Positions 53,671 through 62,851 of a DNA stretch of 64,000 bases are shown here, piece after piece; within the stretch, counting starts at the first letter, position 1, and every line of letters begins with the position of its first letter. Source of the stretch: Eutrophovita sp913057845 (GTDB lineage Bacteria > Pseudomonadota > Gammaproteobacteria > Burkholderiales > Eutrophovitaceae); the NCBI GenBank assembly GCA_963925895.1, contig CAWUVH010000009.1:1-64000 (forward strand), read 5' to 3'. The notes under the pieces were generated by a model. That model was not told where the DNA came from, searched no databases, and saw only the letters and a program-made list of their open reading frames with translations. The position numbers were made by a program, and so were the translations under genes.

Positions 53671-54450
53671 TCACTCATCAGACAAGTCTTTCAAAACATC
53701 GATTCCCGCCTTGAGCGCCGACTGCAGCAGCATGGAGTCAACACCAACAGCAAACAATCGAAAATCTTTTAACCAATATTCCCGACTCCACTCGTCATTT
53801 GCTGACATACATGCGAGCACCTTACCATGTCTCCTCGCAGCATCACGGATACGCTCAATTGCATCCAAATACTTTGGATGAGTAAACTCTCCCGGGATAC
53901 CCAAAAAGTTCGTCAAGTCGAAGTGACCCAACCATAGAACATCAACGCCAGGCACCGCCGCTATCTCATTGATATTTTTAATACCATTCTCTGTTTCGAT
54001 TAACGCCATGACCAAAGTTCGCTCATTAGCTATTTCAATTTTTTCACTGACATTTCCACCCAAATAATCATCAGATGCAAATCCAAATGCAGCACCTCTC
54101 CTACCCTTTGGCGGGTACCGAGTACACGATACAATAAATTCCGCTTCTTCTGCACTACCTACCATGGGTGCCATAATGCCCAGCGCACCCAAATCTAGAG
54201 CGCGAGAAATATAGTGATATTGATTGGCAGGAATGCGGCACATAGGAACCAAATCAAGCCCTCGACACAATGCAATCTGTGTTTTCAAAGTTTCGTAACT
54301 GACGCCCGAATGCTCCATATCAATCAGCAAAAAATCAGCACCTGACGACTTGACGATTTGAGGTAATCCAGGAACTAAAAACTCCCACCCGAAAGTTCCG
54401 AATACAGGCTCTCCGGCAAGAGCTTTTTTCTTTATAACGTTATCTCGCAT
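53671..54450 (-). CDS. HpcH/HpaI family aldolase
   Basis: Class II pyruvate-type aldolase of 259 residues: FGTFGWEFLVPGLPQIVKSSGADFLLIDMEHSG, then MALIETENGIKNINEIAAVPGVDVLWLGHFDLTNFLG with the metal-binding Glu and Asp. Relatives cleave 2-keto-3-deoxy sugar acids or 4-hydroxy-2-oxo acids. It stands in a minus-strand group with a D-2-hydroxyacid dehydrogenase and an SDR, suggesting a sugar-acid route. The stop is 149 bases upstream of fpr. Confidence 0.87.
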   Translation of the reverse strand: MRDNVIKKKALAGEPVFGTFGWEFLVPGLPQIVKSSGADFLLIDMEHSGVSYETLKTQIALCRGLDLVPMCRIPANQYHYISRALDLGALGIMAPMVGSAEEAEFIVSCTRYPPKGRRGAAFGFASDDYLGGNVSEKIEIANERTLVMALIETENGIKNINEIAAVPGVDVLWLGHFDLTNFLGIPGEFTHPKYLDAIERIRDAARRHGKVLACMSANDEWSREYWLKDFRLFAVGVDSMLLQSALKAGIDVLKDLSDE

Positions 54451-54500
54451 ATTTTTATATCACTGGAAAATTATGTCTTCAAAAATTAAAGGTTAACCAT

Positions 54501-55523
54501 TTAGGACCATTGATCAACCCACGATGGATGCGCTAAAACCTCAGGGTTAACCAACTCGCCTGGCTTGCGGCCATAAGAAAGATCAACAGCGGATTGAAAC
54601 GATCGTTCACCTAAGATACGCATACATTCATCAGTGTGACAAATAGCATGAGGCGCAACAATCACATTATCTAACTGAAGTAGCGGATTATTCAGATCGA
54701 CAGGCTCGTGCTTAAACACATCAATTGCCGCACCCAATATCAAATCATTCTGAAGCGCAACGATGAGTGCATGCTCGTCAACTACTGGGCCGCGAGAGGT
54801 ATTGATAAAATAAGCCGAAGGCTTCATTAGCTTAAATTGTTCGTGACTGATCAAACTCTCTGTCTGCTCGTTTAACAAACAATTGACTGAAATAAAATCT
54901 GATTCTTTAAGTAAGGTTCTCAAATCAACCTTGGTAGCACCCAATGCCTCAATTTCTGATTGAGATACATTTGGATCGCACCCAAGCAAATTTAAATTAA
55001 AAGGCTTTGCCAAACGCAGAACTTCTGCACCGATATTACCGACACCAATCACGCCCAAAGTTCGGCCCATCAAACCCATTCCAAGAAAATTTCCTTTATC
55101 CAGCCATCGCCCTGCTCTAACCAGTCGGTCTTTAAGAAACATACGGTGCGCCAAAGCAAGCACATACGCCATCACCGATGCAGCTACAGGCCTCCTAACC
55201 CCATCGGGGGTAATCGTAAGTAACACGCCGAAGGTATTACAAGCTGACACATCAACCGAGTCATAGCCCACACCAAATCTAGCGATAAGCTTCAATTTTC
55301 GGTCTTCCCGGCTGAGCGTTTGACTTGTCACCGACGCAGTCATCAAACAAATAGCATCAAACTCCGCCGCATGGTCTGGCGTGACCCCCGCGGAGTGATC
55401 ATCAAGAATAGTCCATTCCACATTAGCATCCTCAAGAATCCGAGTTGCTTCTTCCCCAAAAATCGTTCCACCATCTTTCGTAATAACTTCTCTGCTGACA
55501 CCAATTCGAAATTTATTTGCCAT
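54501..55523 (-). CDS. D-2-hydroxyacid dehydrogenase family protein
   Basis: NAD-dependent dehydrogenase of the phosphoglycerate/D-lactate group, about 340 residues. NAD motif is GVIGVGNIGAEV, with RFGVGYDSVDV before it, the Glu of HEPV and the catalytic His of APHAICHTDE. I chose the ATG at 55523 (MANKFRIGV), which has GAGGGAG upstream; the ATG at 55571 would add a Cys/Arg-rich tail. It lies between the SDR and HpaI-type genes and probably belongs to their operon. Confidence 0.85.
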   Translation of the reverse strand: MANKFRIGVSREVITKDGGTIFGEEATRILEDANVEWTILDDHSAGVTPDHAAEFDAICLMTASVTSQTLSREDRKLKLIARFGVGYDSVDVSACNTFGVLLTITPDGVRRPVAASVMAYVLALAHRMFLKDRLVRAGRWLDKGNFLGMGLMGRTLGVIGVGNIGAEVLRLAKPFNLNLLGCDPNVSQSEIEALGATKVDLRTLLKESDFISVNCLLNEQTESLISHEQFKLMKPSAYFINTSRGPVVDEHALIVALQNDLILGAAIDVFKHEPVDLNNPLLQLDNVIVAPHAICHTDECMRILGERSFQSAVDLSYGRKPGELVNPEVLAHPSWVDQWS

Positions 55524-55603
55524 AAAAAACTCCCTCACACACCAACAGCCTCGAACATAAAACGGCTCCATCTCTCATATCTAATGAGTAGACCAGCCAG
55601 AAC

Positions 55604-56365
55604 TCACATAGAAATACTGAATCCGCCATCCACTGTCAACACGTGACCATTCACATAGGCCGACTCATCAGAAGCTAAAAATACAGCAGCAGCCCCTATT
55701 TCATGGGCCTCACCCCAACGTTTTACCGGCACACGAGAGCATACCCACTGATTAAAGTCTTTATCCTCTATAAGGGCCTCATTCATTTCTGTAGCAAAAT
55801 ACCCAGGGGCTATCACATTCGCAGTAACGCCTTTATCGCCCAACTCAACTGCCAGCTGCCTCGCCAGCGCATGCACACCACCTTTTGAAGCAATATATGC
55901 GGATATGGTTGGTCGCCCAAGTTGCGCCGTAATAGAACCAGTAAAAATAATTCGCCCCGAGTGAGACTTAATCATAGGCTTAGACACTTCTTTGGCTAAT
56001 GCCCATACGCCGATCAAATTAGTGTCCATAACACGTCGAAAATCGTCTTCATCAAACTCGCTTATCGGCGAACGATGTTGTATGCCTGCATTCGCAACAA
56101 GAATGTCGATACGACCATGCTCGTCAACGATTTGAGCAACGGCTCGCTGTATTTCAGCAGATTTGGTAACATCAAAAGCCATCACCGTCGCCAATAACTC
56201 GTCATCAATTAACTCCAAAACACGTTGACCCAAACTAACGGGATCTCGACCATTCAAAAATACGTGAGCCCCCTGTTTTGCTAACGCCTTTGCCATCCCC
56301 CAACCAAGTCCGCGCGAAGCTCCAGAAACCAGCGCGATTTTTCCGTCCAAACGAAACATATGCAC
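55604..56365 (-). CDS. SDR family oxidoreductase, gluconate 5-dehydrogenase-like
   Basis: Short-chain dehydrogenase of 253 residues: SGASRGLGWGMAKALA, NAGIQHRSP, FTGSITAQLGRP and SAYIASKGGVHALARQLA (catalytic Tyr/Lys). The HVFLNGRD after strand 2 suggests NADP(H). The pattern is close to gluconate 5-dehydrogenase and 2-deoxy-D-gluconate dehydrogenases. It is first in the minus-strand set with the D-2-hydroxyacid dehydrogenase and HpaI aldolase. Confidence 0.85.
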   Translation of the reverse strand: MHMFRLDGKIALVSGASRGLGWGMAKALAKQGAHVFLNGRDPVSLGQRVLELIDDELLATVMAFDVTKSAEIQRAVAQIVDEHGRIDILVANAGIQHRSPISEFDEDDFRRVMDTNLIGVWALAKEVSKPMIKSHSGRIIFTGSITAQLGRPTISAYIASKGGVHALARQLAVELGDKGVTANVIAPGYFATEMNEALIEDKDFNQWVCSRVPVKRWGEAHEIGAAAVFLASDESAYVNGHVLTVDGGFSISM

Positions 56366-56451
56366 TCCTTAGATGAAACAATCGAACTTCAATATTACCT
56401 GCACACGCATCTCTGAGTTAGCACGTACTCGAAAAAGGATAGAGCGGACAA

Positions 56452-56479
56452 AAAAAACGCCGCTAAAAGCGGCGTTTTC
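56452..56479 (-). terminator. Terminator after the quinone oxidoreductase gene
   Basis: An 11-bp stem AAAACGCCGCT / AGCGGCGTTTT with loop AAA is followed on the minus strand by a run of T residues. It lies 13 bases after the quinone oxidoreductase stop. Confidence 0.92.
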
Positions 56480-56492
56480 TCAACATGAACGA

Positions 56493-57464
56493 TCAGGGCA
56501 TCAAAATCGTTGAACCCGTAGTTTTTCGAGCCTCAAGATCTCTATGCGCTTTAGCGGCATCGGCTAATGCATATCGCTGATTAATGTCTATTTTTACTTT
56601 GCCAGACTTAACCATACTGAAAAGCTCTTTCGCCCCAGCTTCCAGATCTGAACGCATCGCTGTATAAATCATGATGGAGGGTCGAGTAAGATAAAAAGAA
56701 CCTTTCGCGAGTATATTAACGTCAACATCCTTCACAGGACCAGAGCCATTACCAAATACCGTTAACAATCCTCTCGGCTGGAGACAATCCAACGAGCCGT
56801 GAAATGTATCCTTGCCTACCGAATCGAATACCACAGGCACGCCTCGACCTTTTGTAATCTCACGAACACGCTCAGCAAAATTTTCTTTAGCGTAGTTGAT
56901 CGTGTAATGACATCCATGAGCCTTAGCTATTTTTGCTTTTGCATCAGAACCAACCGTGCCGATCACTTTGACGCCTAGGGCATTAAGCCATTGACACGCT
57001 ATCAAACCAACACCACCGGCCGCCGCATGAAACAAGACCGTCTCACCTTTCTGCACGCGATAGACGCGACGTATGAGCATTTGTACCGTTAGACCCTTGA
57101 GCATCATGGCTGCCGCATCCTCATCAGAGACTCCAGCAGGCACTTTAACCAGCTTGGCAGCCGGCATTACTCTTTCTTGAGCATACGCTCCAGGAGGGCC
57201 TCCAGCATAAGCTACGCGATCGCCAGGCTTGACGTGCGTCACCCCGGCGCCAATCGCCTCAACCACGCCAGCCCCCTCTAGGCCAACACCGCTAGGCAAT
57301 GGAAGTGGGTAGAGACCAGACCGATGATACGTATCGATAAAATTTAAGCCGATCGCCGTATGTCGAACTCGAGCCTCTCCTCGCCTAGGCTTACCAACAA
57401 TCATATCCTCAACGGACAGAACCTGAGGACCACCCGTTTTATGGAACTTAACTACTTTTGTCAT
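56493..57464 (-). CDS. Quinone oxidoreductase (NADPH) family protein
   Basis: Zinc-independent MDR enzyme of 323 residues. The sequence shows GLNFIDTYHRSGLYPLPLPSGVGLEGAGVVEAIG, the cofactor motif HAAAGGVGLIACQ and no structural-zinc cysteine cluster, so it reduces quinones or 2-enones with NADPH. I chose the ATG at 57464 (MTKVVKFH), with GGAGG five bases upstream. It stands in its own transcription unit, closed by a strong terminator. Confidence 0.9.
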   Translation of the reverse strand: MTKVVKFHKTGGPQVLSVEDMIVGKPRRGEARVRHTAIGLNFIDTYHRSGLYPLPLPSGVGLEGAGVVEAIGAGVTHVKPGDRVAYAGGPPGAYAQERVMPAAKLVKVPAGVSDEDAAAMMLKGLTVQMLIRRVYRVQKGETVLFHAAAGGVGLIACQWLNALGVKVIGTVGSDAKAKIAKAHGCHYTINYAKENFAERVREITKGRGVPVVFDSVGKDTFHGSLDCLQPRGLLTVFGNGSGPVKDVDVNILAKGSFYLTRPSIMIYTAMRSDLEAGAKELFSMVKSGKVKIDINQRYALADAAKAHRDLEARKTTGSTILMP

Positions 57465-57498
57465 ACATACCTCCAAGGTAATAATCAACGCATAAAAA

Positions 57499-57899
57499 TC
57501 ATAATATCTTTTTTTTATTTCTAGCGTGCTCTTTAATAAAATTTAAAATTTGTGGATAAATTATCGACCTAAATTTACTACCACTAAATATGCCGTAATG
57601 TCCTACACCTTTTGCAACCAGATGTTTTGTATTAATTTACAAAAAGGCTTATCGAGCACAACTTCTGCATCGATCACCACTTTTTTACAGCATACCAAAA
57701 TCGTATCGATATCCCATTCGGGTTTTTGATACCCCCGAATTAACCACGTAAAGAGTTCACTATTCGTACCCATATCTCTCGTGAAATGAAGATCACGCAT
57801 TAGATTGAAAGGACTATTAGCAATTTCTTTTGAGACATTCGCCGCAACCACTAAAGGCGAAAGCAAAGAGCACTGCAACTTATAAAATGCATAAAACAT
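57499..57899 (-). pseudogene. phaZ: Decayed PHB depolymerase gene, N- and C-terminal ends joined in different frames
   Basis: The minus strand opens with MFYAFYKLQCSLLSPLVVAA and runs 98 codons to a stop at 57603-57605; the part up to VVLDKPFCKLI resembles the start of intracellular PHB depolymerases. In the next reading frame, immediately overlapping and continuing, I find KHLVAKGVGHYGIFSGSK, then FRSIIYPQILNFIKEH, ending in a TGA at 57499-57501. That is the C-terminal end of the same family, including the catalytic His of GHYG. Full-length PhaZ is about 400 residues, so roughly 270 residues of the middle, with the catalytic Ser, are lost and the ends are out of frame. No intact copy is in the window. 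Confidence 0.8.
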
Positions 57900-58001
57900 T
57901 AAATGATTCTTTAGGGTTTGAGGTGCCGTTATTTTCTCAGAAAAAATACTGAAAGATCCGAGCCGAGATTGGATCTCATCAGTTCATTAAAACTCAAATA
58001 T

Positions 58002-58997
58002 TTAAAGAGCAAACCCCTCCTGCATCAAACCAATTTGTTCTCGAATATGACCCAAATGTTCTTCCCAATATCGCTGTGATCCAAACCACGGGAAAGCCAC
58101 TTGGAATGCGGGGTCGTTCCACCGCTGAGCTAACCAACCTGCATAGTTGATGATGCGCAGCGTTCGGAGCGGTTCGATTAAAGCGACCTGTTGGTAGTCA
58201 AATGTCATAAATTGCTCATATCCGATCAGGACTTTACGCAACTGCATTGCCATAGACTCTCGATCTCCCGACAACAGCATCCATAAATCCTGAATAGCCG
58301 GGCCCATTACAGCATCATCCAGGTCAACAAAACTTGGACCATCTTCCATCCATAAAATATTTCCAGGGTGACAATCCCCCAATAACCGGATGAAGGAGGA
58401 GTCTTCCGCTCGTTTTAAAGCGCCATCAATCGCCGTTAACGCGAGATCTACGAGACCTTCGTACGCTTCACGTAATTCAGCAGGCATAAATCCATTATTT
58501 ATTATAAATTCGACAGGCTCTCGACCAAACTGGCCCGTACTCATAGACGGACGATACCGAAAGGATTGCGTCGCAGATACCGCGTGAATGCGACCGATCA
58601 AGCGACCGATCCAACTCAGCACCGAATCGTCTTCCAAGTTAGGTGCTCTTCCACCTTTTTTTTCAAATACGGCGAACTGAAATTTACCGACCTTAAAAAG
58701 AGATTCTTGATTAATCTTAATAGGCGCGATCACTGGAAGTTCGAACTCAGACAAATCAAAGGTAAATTTGTGCTCCTCTAATAATTGATTTTGGGACCAT
58801 CGACCTGGTCGATAAAATTTCGCGACCACATCGAATTCTCGATCCTCATCGTAAACGCCAATTTGATACACTCGATTCTCGAAACTATTTAGAGGCATTA
58901 ACTTGCCAGTAGTTTTCCAGCCAACGTGATCAAGCGCATTAAGAATTAAGTCTGGACCTAGACCAAAATATGGTGTCTCTTCAGCCTGAAATTTCAC
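58002..58997 (-). CDS. srkA: Stress response kinase A (YihE/RdoA)
   Basis: Ser/Thr protein kinase-like protein of 331 residues of the phosphotransferase fold, involved in stress survival in E. coli. Lys60 (DVVAKFYRPG) is the ATP lysine, Asp208 with His210 and Asn213 (GDCHPGN) the catalytic loop, and Asp225/Asp227 (FVDLDDAV) bind metal. Its usual neighbour dsbA is absent from this window. It begins 55 bases after the next gene upstream ends on the same strand. Confidence 0.93.
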   Translation of the reverse strand: MKFQAEETPYFGLGPDLILNALDHVGWKTTGKLMPLNSFENRVYQIGVYDEDREFDVVAKFYRPGRWSQNQLLEEHKFTFDLSEFELPVIAPIKINQESLFKVGKFQFAVFEKKGGRAPNLEDDSVLSWIGRLIGRIHAVSATQSFRYRPSMSTGQFGREPVEFIINNGFMPAELREAYEGLVDLALTAIDGALKRAEDSSFIRLLGDCHPGNILWMEDGPSFVDLDDAVMGPAIQDLWMLLSGDRESMAMQLRKVLIGYEQFMTFDYQQVALIEPLRTLRIINYAGWLAQRWNDPAFQVAFPWFGSQRYWEEHLGHIREQIGLMQEGFAL

Positions 58998-59052
58998 GGA
59001 ATCAAAAACCTAAAAGGCGACACAACGGCAATCGACAAATAATACATTTCAG

Positions 59053-59736
59053 TCATCGAGGGTAGGAACCACCATTTACGTCAACAGTGGTTCCAGAAAC
59101 ATAGGCCGGACTTTCTGCCCCCAACCAAAAAATAGTCTCCGCGACTTCCTCTGGTAAACAAGGCCGTCCACTATGCACATTGCTCATTACAGATTCTTTT
59201 CTGGATTCAGGCAATTGCTCATACATCGTCGTCAGCGTTGGTCCAGGCGCCACCGCATTCACGAATATATTATCTCGACCAAGATGTGACGCATAACTCT
59301 TTGTAAGATTCAGTAACGCAGCCTTCGTCGCGCCATACCAAAGATCAGGATGACCCGTGAATGCCGAGACTGAACCAACCGAAACAATACGGCCACCGCC
59401 TCGGGATCGCATACCCAATGAGACGGACTCAATTAATCTCGCAGGGGCTAAAAGGTTCACCTCTAAAATCTCTTGTATATGATCCTGAGGTATGGAGTCC
59501 ATCGCGTCACAAAATAGCACCGCCGCATTATTAACCAACGTATCAATCGGCCCCAAACGACCTATTAACTCTGGAATTTTATCGAGAGACCTTAAATCAA
59601 ACTTAATACGTTCTCCAATAACAGTAGCTTGAAACTCTTTATCTAGGGACAGCACGTTCCAACCCATTGATGAGAATTTTTTAGCGACGGCTAAGCCTAT
59701 GCCTCTGCCGGCACCAGTAACCAATACTGTTTTCAT
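59053..59736 (-). CDS. SDR family oxidoreductase
   Basis: Short-chain dehydrogenase of 227 residues: VTGAGRGIGLAVAKKF, NNAAVLF, SVGSVSAFTG and the catalytic LWYGATKAALLNL. An NAD preference is likely from LSLDKEF after strand 2. The C-terminus GTTVDVNGGSYPR is typical. It follows the unrecognised gene by 38 bases, so they may be an operon. Substrate unknown. Confidence 0.85.
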   Translation of the reverse strand: MKTVLVTGAGRGIGLAVAKKFSSMGWNVLSLDKEFQATVIGERIKFDLRSLDKIPELIGRLGPIDTLVNNAAVLFCDAMDSIPQDHIQEILEVNLLAPARLIESVSLGMRSRGGGRIVSVGSVSAFTGHPDLWYGATKAALLNLTKSYASHLGRDNIFVNAVAPGPTLTTMYEQLPESRKESVMSNVHSGRPCLPEEVAETIFWLGAESPAYVSGTTVDVNGGSYPR

Positions 59737-59774
59737 AAAACCCTTTTAAGAAGCATTAAGCTCGCAAGTACATC

Positions 59775-60827
59775 TTACGGTTCGCAGTTAACATATTTCT
59801 CTTCGCCTTTGGATACTTTTAACTGGTAACGCTGAATACCTATATCCCTAAAGAACTGATCAATCGTTTCAAGCGCTTGATCATTAGATTCATAAGGCGC
59901 GACAGGAAAATCATATGTCCTATCGAACGAGTCATCAAACAAAGACGATAACCGAGTCAACACTCTACCACCTGCACTCGCATCAATTGACACATCTGGC
60001 TCCCCAAATTTTAGGCGAGCATGATTGATTGCATTACTAGCGAACAACTGAAATCCAATTTCCCGCACTGCCCAGTATCCCTCCTCAAGAGATCTGATCA
60101 GAGGTCTCGGTGGTCGAGGCAGCGCCAAAACTGAACAATCCGCCTTAGATAATTGGGCGCTTACCGCCTCAGCAAATTTTATCCCCCACCTACCAATATC
60201 CCCTGCGGACTCAAAAACCGAAGGTGCAGAAGCCGGACTGAGAGCCACACCACATAGAAATCGCAAATGCGCCACTTCGACTCCAGCTGAAACATCGATT
60301 GGATGACCAGGAAAATCCAAAACCGTCATATTTTTTAATTCATCGTATTGGCCAGCCAATCTCCACGAGTCAAGGGGATATTGATGCAAGGCTTCATAAT
60401 CCGTTAAACAATTAGCCAATCCAAAATTCTTACAGTGGCCCAGGACGCCAAGACTTTCAAGGATGTCACTCAAAGCGGCTACATCATTCAATATCGTCGA
60501 AATGGTATTTCTTTTCTGGGAGCCAATAACCAAAATAATCGGCATCACAAACAAATCTAAGCGAAATGCACTTTGTTTTCGATTAGCTGTTATCGCTACG
60601 TCCGCCACTTGTCTGGTCACACGACCAGATAAAATAGAATTAGGATGCCAGCACGCCTGCTTCACGACATCACTCATTCCAGAATCCACGAACGTATCAA
60701 CCAGGTTATAAAGCGGCGTTTGATCTGCCGACACTCGTCCTATAGGCGCCTTCCCCGCTAAATCATTAGCAAGAGCCATCAATTGCTCATAAGGACTCAT
60801 ATTTGTAATTTGACTATCATTCGTCAC
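59775..60827 (-). CDS. Protein of unknown function
   Basis: I do not recognise this 350-residue protein. It has no signal peptide. A mildly hydrophobic segment (FRLDLFVMPIILVIG, near residue 95) could be a buried core strand or helix. Cysteines are scattered (CWHPN, CKNFGLANC, LCGVALS) without a clear metal pattern. The N-terminus is rich in polar residues. Codon use looks like its neighbours, and it starts upstream of an SDR in the same direction. Nothing I can see assigns a function. Confidence 0.6.
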   Translation of the reverse strand: MTNDSQITNMSPYEQLMALANDLAGKAPIGRVSADQTPLYNLVDTFVDSGMSDVVKQACWHPNSILSGRVTRQVADVAITANRKQSAFRLDLFVMPIILVIGSQKRNTISTILNDVAALSDILESLGVLGHCKNFGLANCLTDYEALHQYPLDSWRLAGQYDELKNMTVLDFPGHPIDVSAGVEVAHLRFLCGVALSPASAPSVFESAGDIGRWGIKFAEAVSAQLSKADCSVLALPRPPRPLIRSLEEGYWAVREIGFQLFASNAINHARLKFGEPDVSIDASAGGRVLTRLSSLFDDSFDRTYDFPVAPYESNDQALETIDQFFRDIGIQRYQLKVSKGEEKYVNCEP

Positions 60828-60907
60828 GGTAGGTTTCTCTGTTTGTATTTAGCCATGATTATAACGATTGCGTCTTCCGATAGAATCGTAATGAATTTAA
60901 AGCAACC

Positions 60908-60930
60908 ACTGTGCGCGTATTGCGCACAGT
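60908..60930. repeat. Perfect nine-base inverted repeat before acpH
   Basis: ACTGTGCGC, loop GTATT, GCGCACAGT lies between the divergent acpH and unknown gene, about 43 bases before acpH. There is no T-tract, so it is more likely an operator or 5' leader hairpin than a terminator. Confidence 0.55.
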
Positions 60931-60972
60931 ACAGATCAGACATTAAATCTTAAGATAAAAAGTATATAAGCC

Positions 60973-61590
60973 ATGAATTACCTCGCACATCTTTTCTTAT
61001 CTCCAAATAATGAGGACTGGCAACTAGGCAGCATCCTTGGTGACTTTGTAAAGGGGCCTATAGACGAGCGGATGTTGGGGACACACCAACATGATGTTGT
61101 TAATGGGATCAAACTTCACAGAAAAATTGATGTTTTTTCAAACAACTCAGATATTTTCAGAAAAAGTGCAGCAAGGATTAACTCTAAGCAAAGACGATTT
61201 TCTGGGATACTGATTGATATGTACTTCGACCACATTCTTGCCAAACACTGGTCGAAACTGCATGCTAAGAAATTAGCAGATTTCAGCCAACACATCTACC
61301 AAGTAGTCCTCAAAGATCGACCTGAAAATCCACAAAGATTCAGAAAGGTCTCGCGCTTAATTATTGACCAGGATTGGTTTGGAGCCTACACAACAATCGA
61401 TGGGATCACTCAGCAAATCGAGCGACTGGGGTGTAGGCTGAAGCGAGGGAACGCACTTTTAGGCGGCGCGAAAGATCTCGTCGCACAGTTAGAATCCTTT
61501 GAGTTAGATTTTTTTCAGTTCATCGAAGAGGCCAAAGACTTCTCAGATCATTGCGCAAAAACAATTATTGCCAGTAACGATGTGGCTTAG
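60973..61590 (+). CDS. acpH: Acyl carrier protein phosphodiesterase
   Basis: Phosphodiesterase that removes the 4'-phosphopantetheine group of ACP. The 205 residues match the family: MNYLAHLFLSPNNEDWQLG, with His6, then GSILGDFVKG with Asp24, and LHRKIDVFSNN, features of the HD-like metal site. It is read alone, divergent from the unknown gene, and its stop lies seven bases before the end of a decayed cupin gene on the other strand. Confidence 0.93.
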   Translation: MNYLAHLFLSPNNEDWQLGSILGDFVKGPIDERMLGTHQHDVVNGIKLHRKIDVFSNNSDIFRKSAARINSKQRRFSGILIDMYFDHILAKHWSKLHAKKLADFSQHIYQVVLKDRPENPQRFRKVSRLIIDQDWFGAYTTIDGITQQIERLGCRLKRGNALLGGAKDLVAQLESFELDFFQFIEEAKDFSDHCAKTIIASNDVA

Positions 61591-61597
61591 CTAAAAA

Positions 61598-61972
61598 TTA
61601 ACTCTCTTTCGTCTCAAAGTCTCCTTGCATCACAATCTCGATCAGCTCTAAGTCATCACTATGTGTGACTTCCTTATGATGAATGCCCGACGGCTGATGC
61701 ACACATGTGCCGGCTGTTAACCGCTTTCGTCCGACCTCTCCATACTCGAACTCTGCCCAACACTTCTAAATGTAGACCATTTGAAATGTCATATCATGAT
61801 AGCGTTACCAAATGCTCGCTGAGTACCGCTCGGATAACGTGCGCAAAAAAAAAGTCCTATCTGTCGCCTCTTCAATACCTAAATCCCTGCACTCAAAAAA
61901 TGGGCGCCAACCATCTTTTTTGAATTCATTGTCATCTAACTGGTTACAAGAAAATTTCTTTTTATCGCTCAC
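61598..61972 (-). pseudogene. Decayed cupin-domain gene with two in-frame stop codons
   Basis: The minus strand from a GTG at 61972 (GGGAGG four bases upstream) to a TAA at 61598-61600 is one reading frame of 125 codons. It reads like a small cupin: DGWRPFFECRDLGIEEAT, then YHDMTFQMVYI, AEFEYGEVGRKRLTAGT, VHQPSGIHHKEVTHSDDLE. Stops interrupt it at about codons 56 (ATT TGG TAA) and 69 (ATT TAG AAG) and both fall inside otherwise conserved text. The Arg or Gly-rich region after TLSERY is also poorly preserved. So it is most likely inactive, recently enough that the frame is intact. Confidence 0.78.
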
Positions 61973-62018
61973 AACCCCTCCCATAAAATATAAAGTCGAC
62001 GCATATAGCTTTATTACA

Positions 62019-62729
62019 TCAGCCTTTACTCAAATCATTTCCAAGCATTGCTTTAAGCGCATCAGACTTAAACTCCCGATGGTAAAGAATTCCTATTACC
62101 ATAATGGTGGAGAGAATAAATAGCCAAGAATTCAGAAACCAAGGCAAGACCGATAGACCAAAGTAATAAGCACGCAAACCGTCATTGAAGGTATTCGACG
62201 CGGTAGTCGCCATTCGTGAGCCACGCTGGACAAACTGTTCGCGCACATCGGGCTCGGCATCAGTATCCGGTGCTGCGCCTACCATCACCGAACAAAAAAA
62301 GTGCTGCCTTAAGGACCAGGTGAACTTAAAAAAAGCATATGTAAATATAGCGAGCAGTAATACGATTTTACAGTCCCATGCCAAAGTGTCGTTCTTAATC
62401 GCAAATGGCAAATCAGCAAGGATTTCAATCGCTCTGTCGGTCGTGCCCAATAGCGCCAGAAGCGCACCTAAGATCAAAATGGTCGTTGAAGCGAAAAACG
62501 TAGCGCCATTTGATAAAGTGAGAATAATATTTGCGTCAACGATCTTTAGATCTCTTCGAATGGTCCCGCGCCACCATTCCTCTCGATAACGCACCATGAC
62601 ACTCATTAGGCTTGGCATCCCATTATCAGCAGCACGTCTCGAAAATTTGGCGTAACCAACCCAGCCAAAATAAAATATGGCAACCGCCAGATAATCAATG
62701 ACGGTAAATGATACGTTATCCATTGTCAT
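62019..62729 (-). CDS. DUF599 family membrane protein
   Basis: Inner-membrane protein of 236 residues with several hydrophobic segments: VIDYLAVAIFYFGWVGYAKF, ASTTILILGALLALLG, IVLLLAIFTYAFFKFTW and WLFILSTIMVIGILY. The motif SFMVR-like VMVRYREEWWRGTIRRDLKIVDANIILTLSNGATFFAS is characteristic of DUF599. Function unknown. It is divergent from the enoyl-CoA hydratase and stands alone between that gene and the decayed cupin. Confidence 0.85.
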   Translation of the reverse strand: MTMDNVSFTVIDYLAVAIFYFGWVGYAKFSRRAADNGMPSLMSVMVRYREEWWRGTIRRDLKIVDANIILTLSNGATFFASTTILILGALLALLGTTDRAIEILADLPFAIKNDTLAWDCKIVLLLAIFTYAFFKFTWSLRQHFFCSVMVGAAPDTDAEPDVREQFVQRGSRMATTASNTFNDGLRAYYFGLSVLPWFLNSWLFILSTIMVIGILYHREFKSDALKAMLGNDLSKG

Positions 62730-62851
62730 GATAGGGCTCGATCCCTGGTCGCATTAGCGTAAGTCATTGAAAACAAGAATCTTCAGGAGTTTAACTCATT
62801 CTATTATTAGCGTTATACTACTCTAAAGAAACCGATTATGAGAGACTCAAT

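Noticed and set aside
61705..62123. Plus-strand open frames between acpH and DUF599
   Set aside because: They are the reverse of a decayed cupin gene, which reads clearly on the minus strand.
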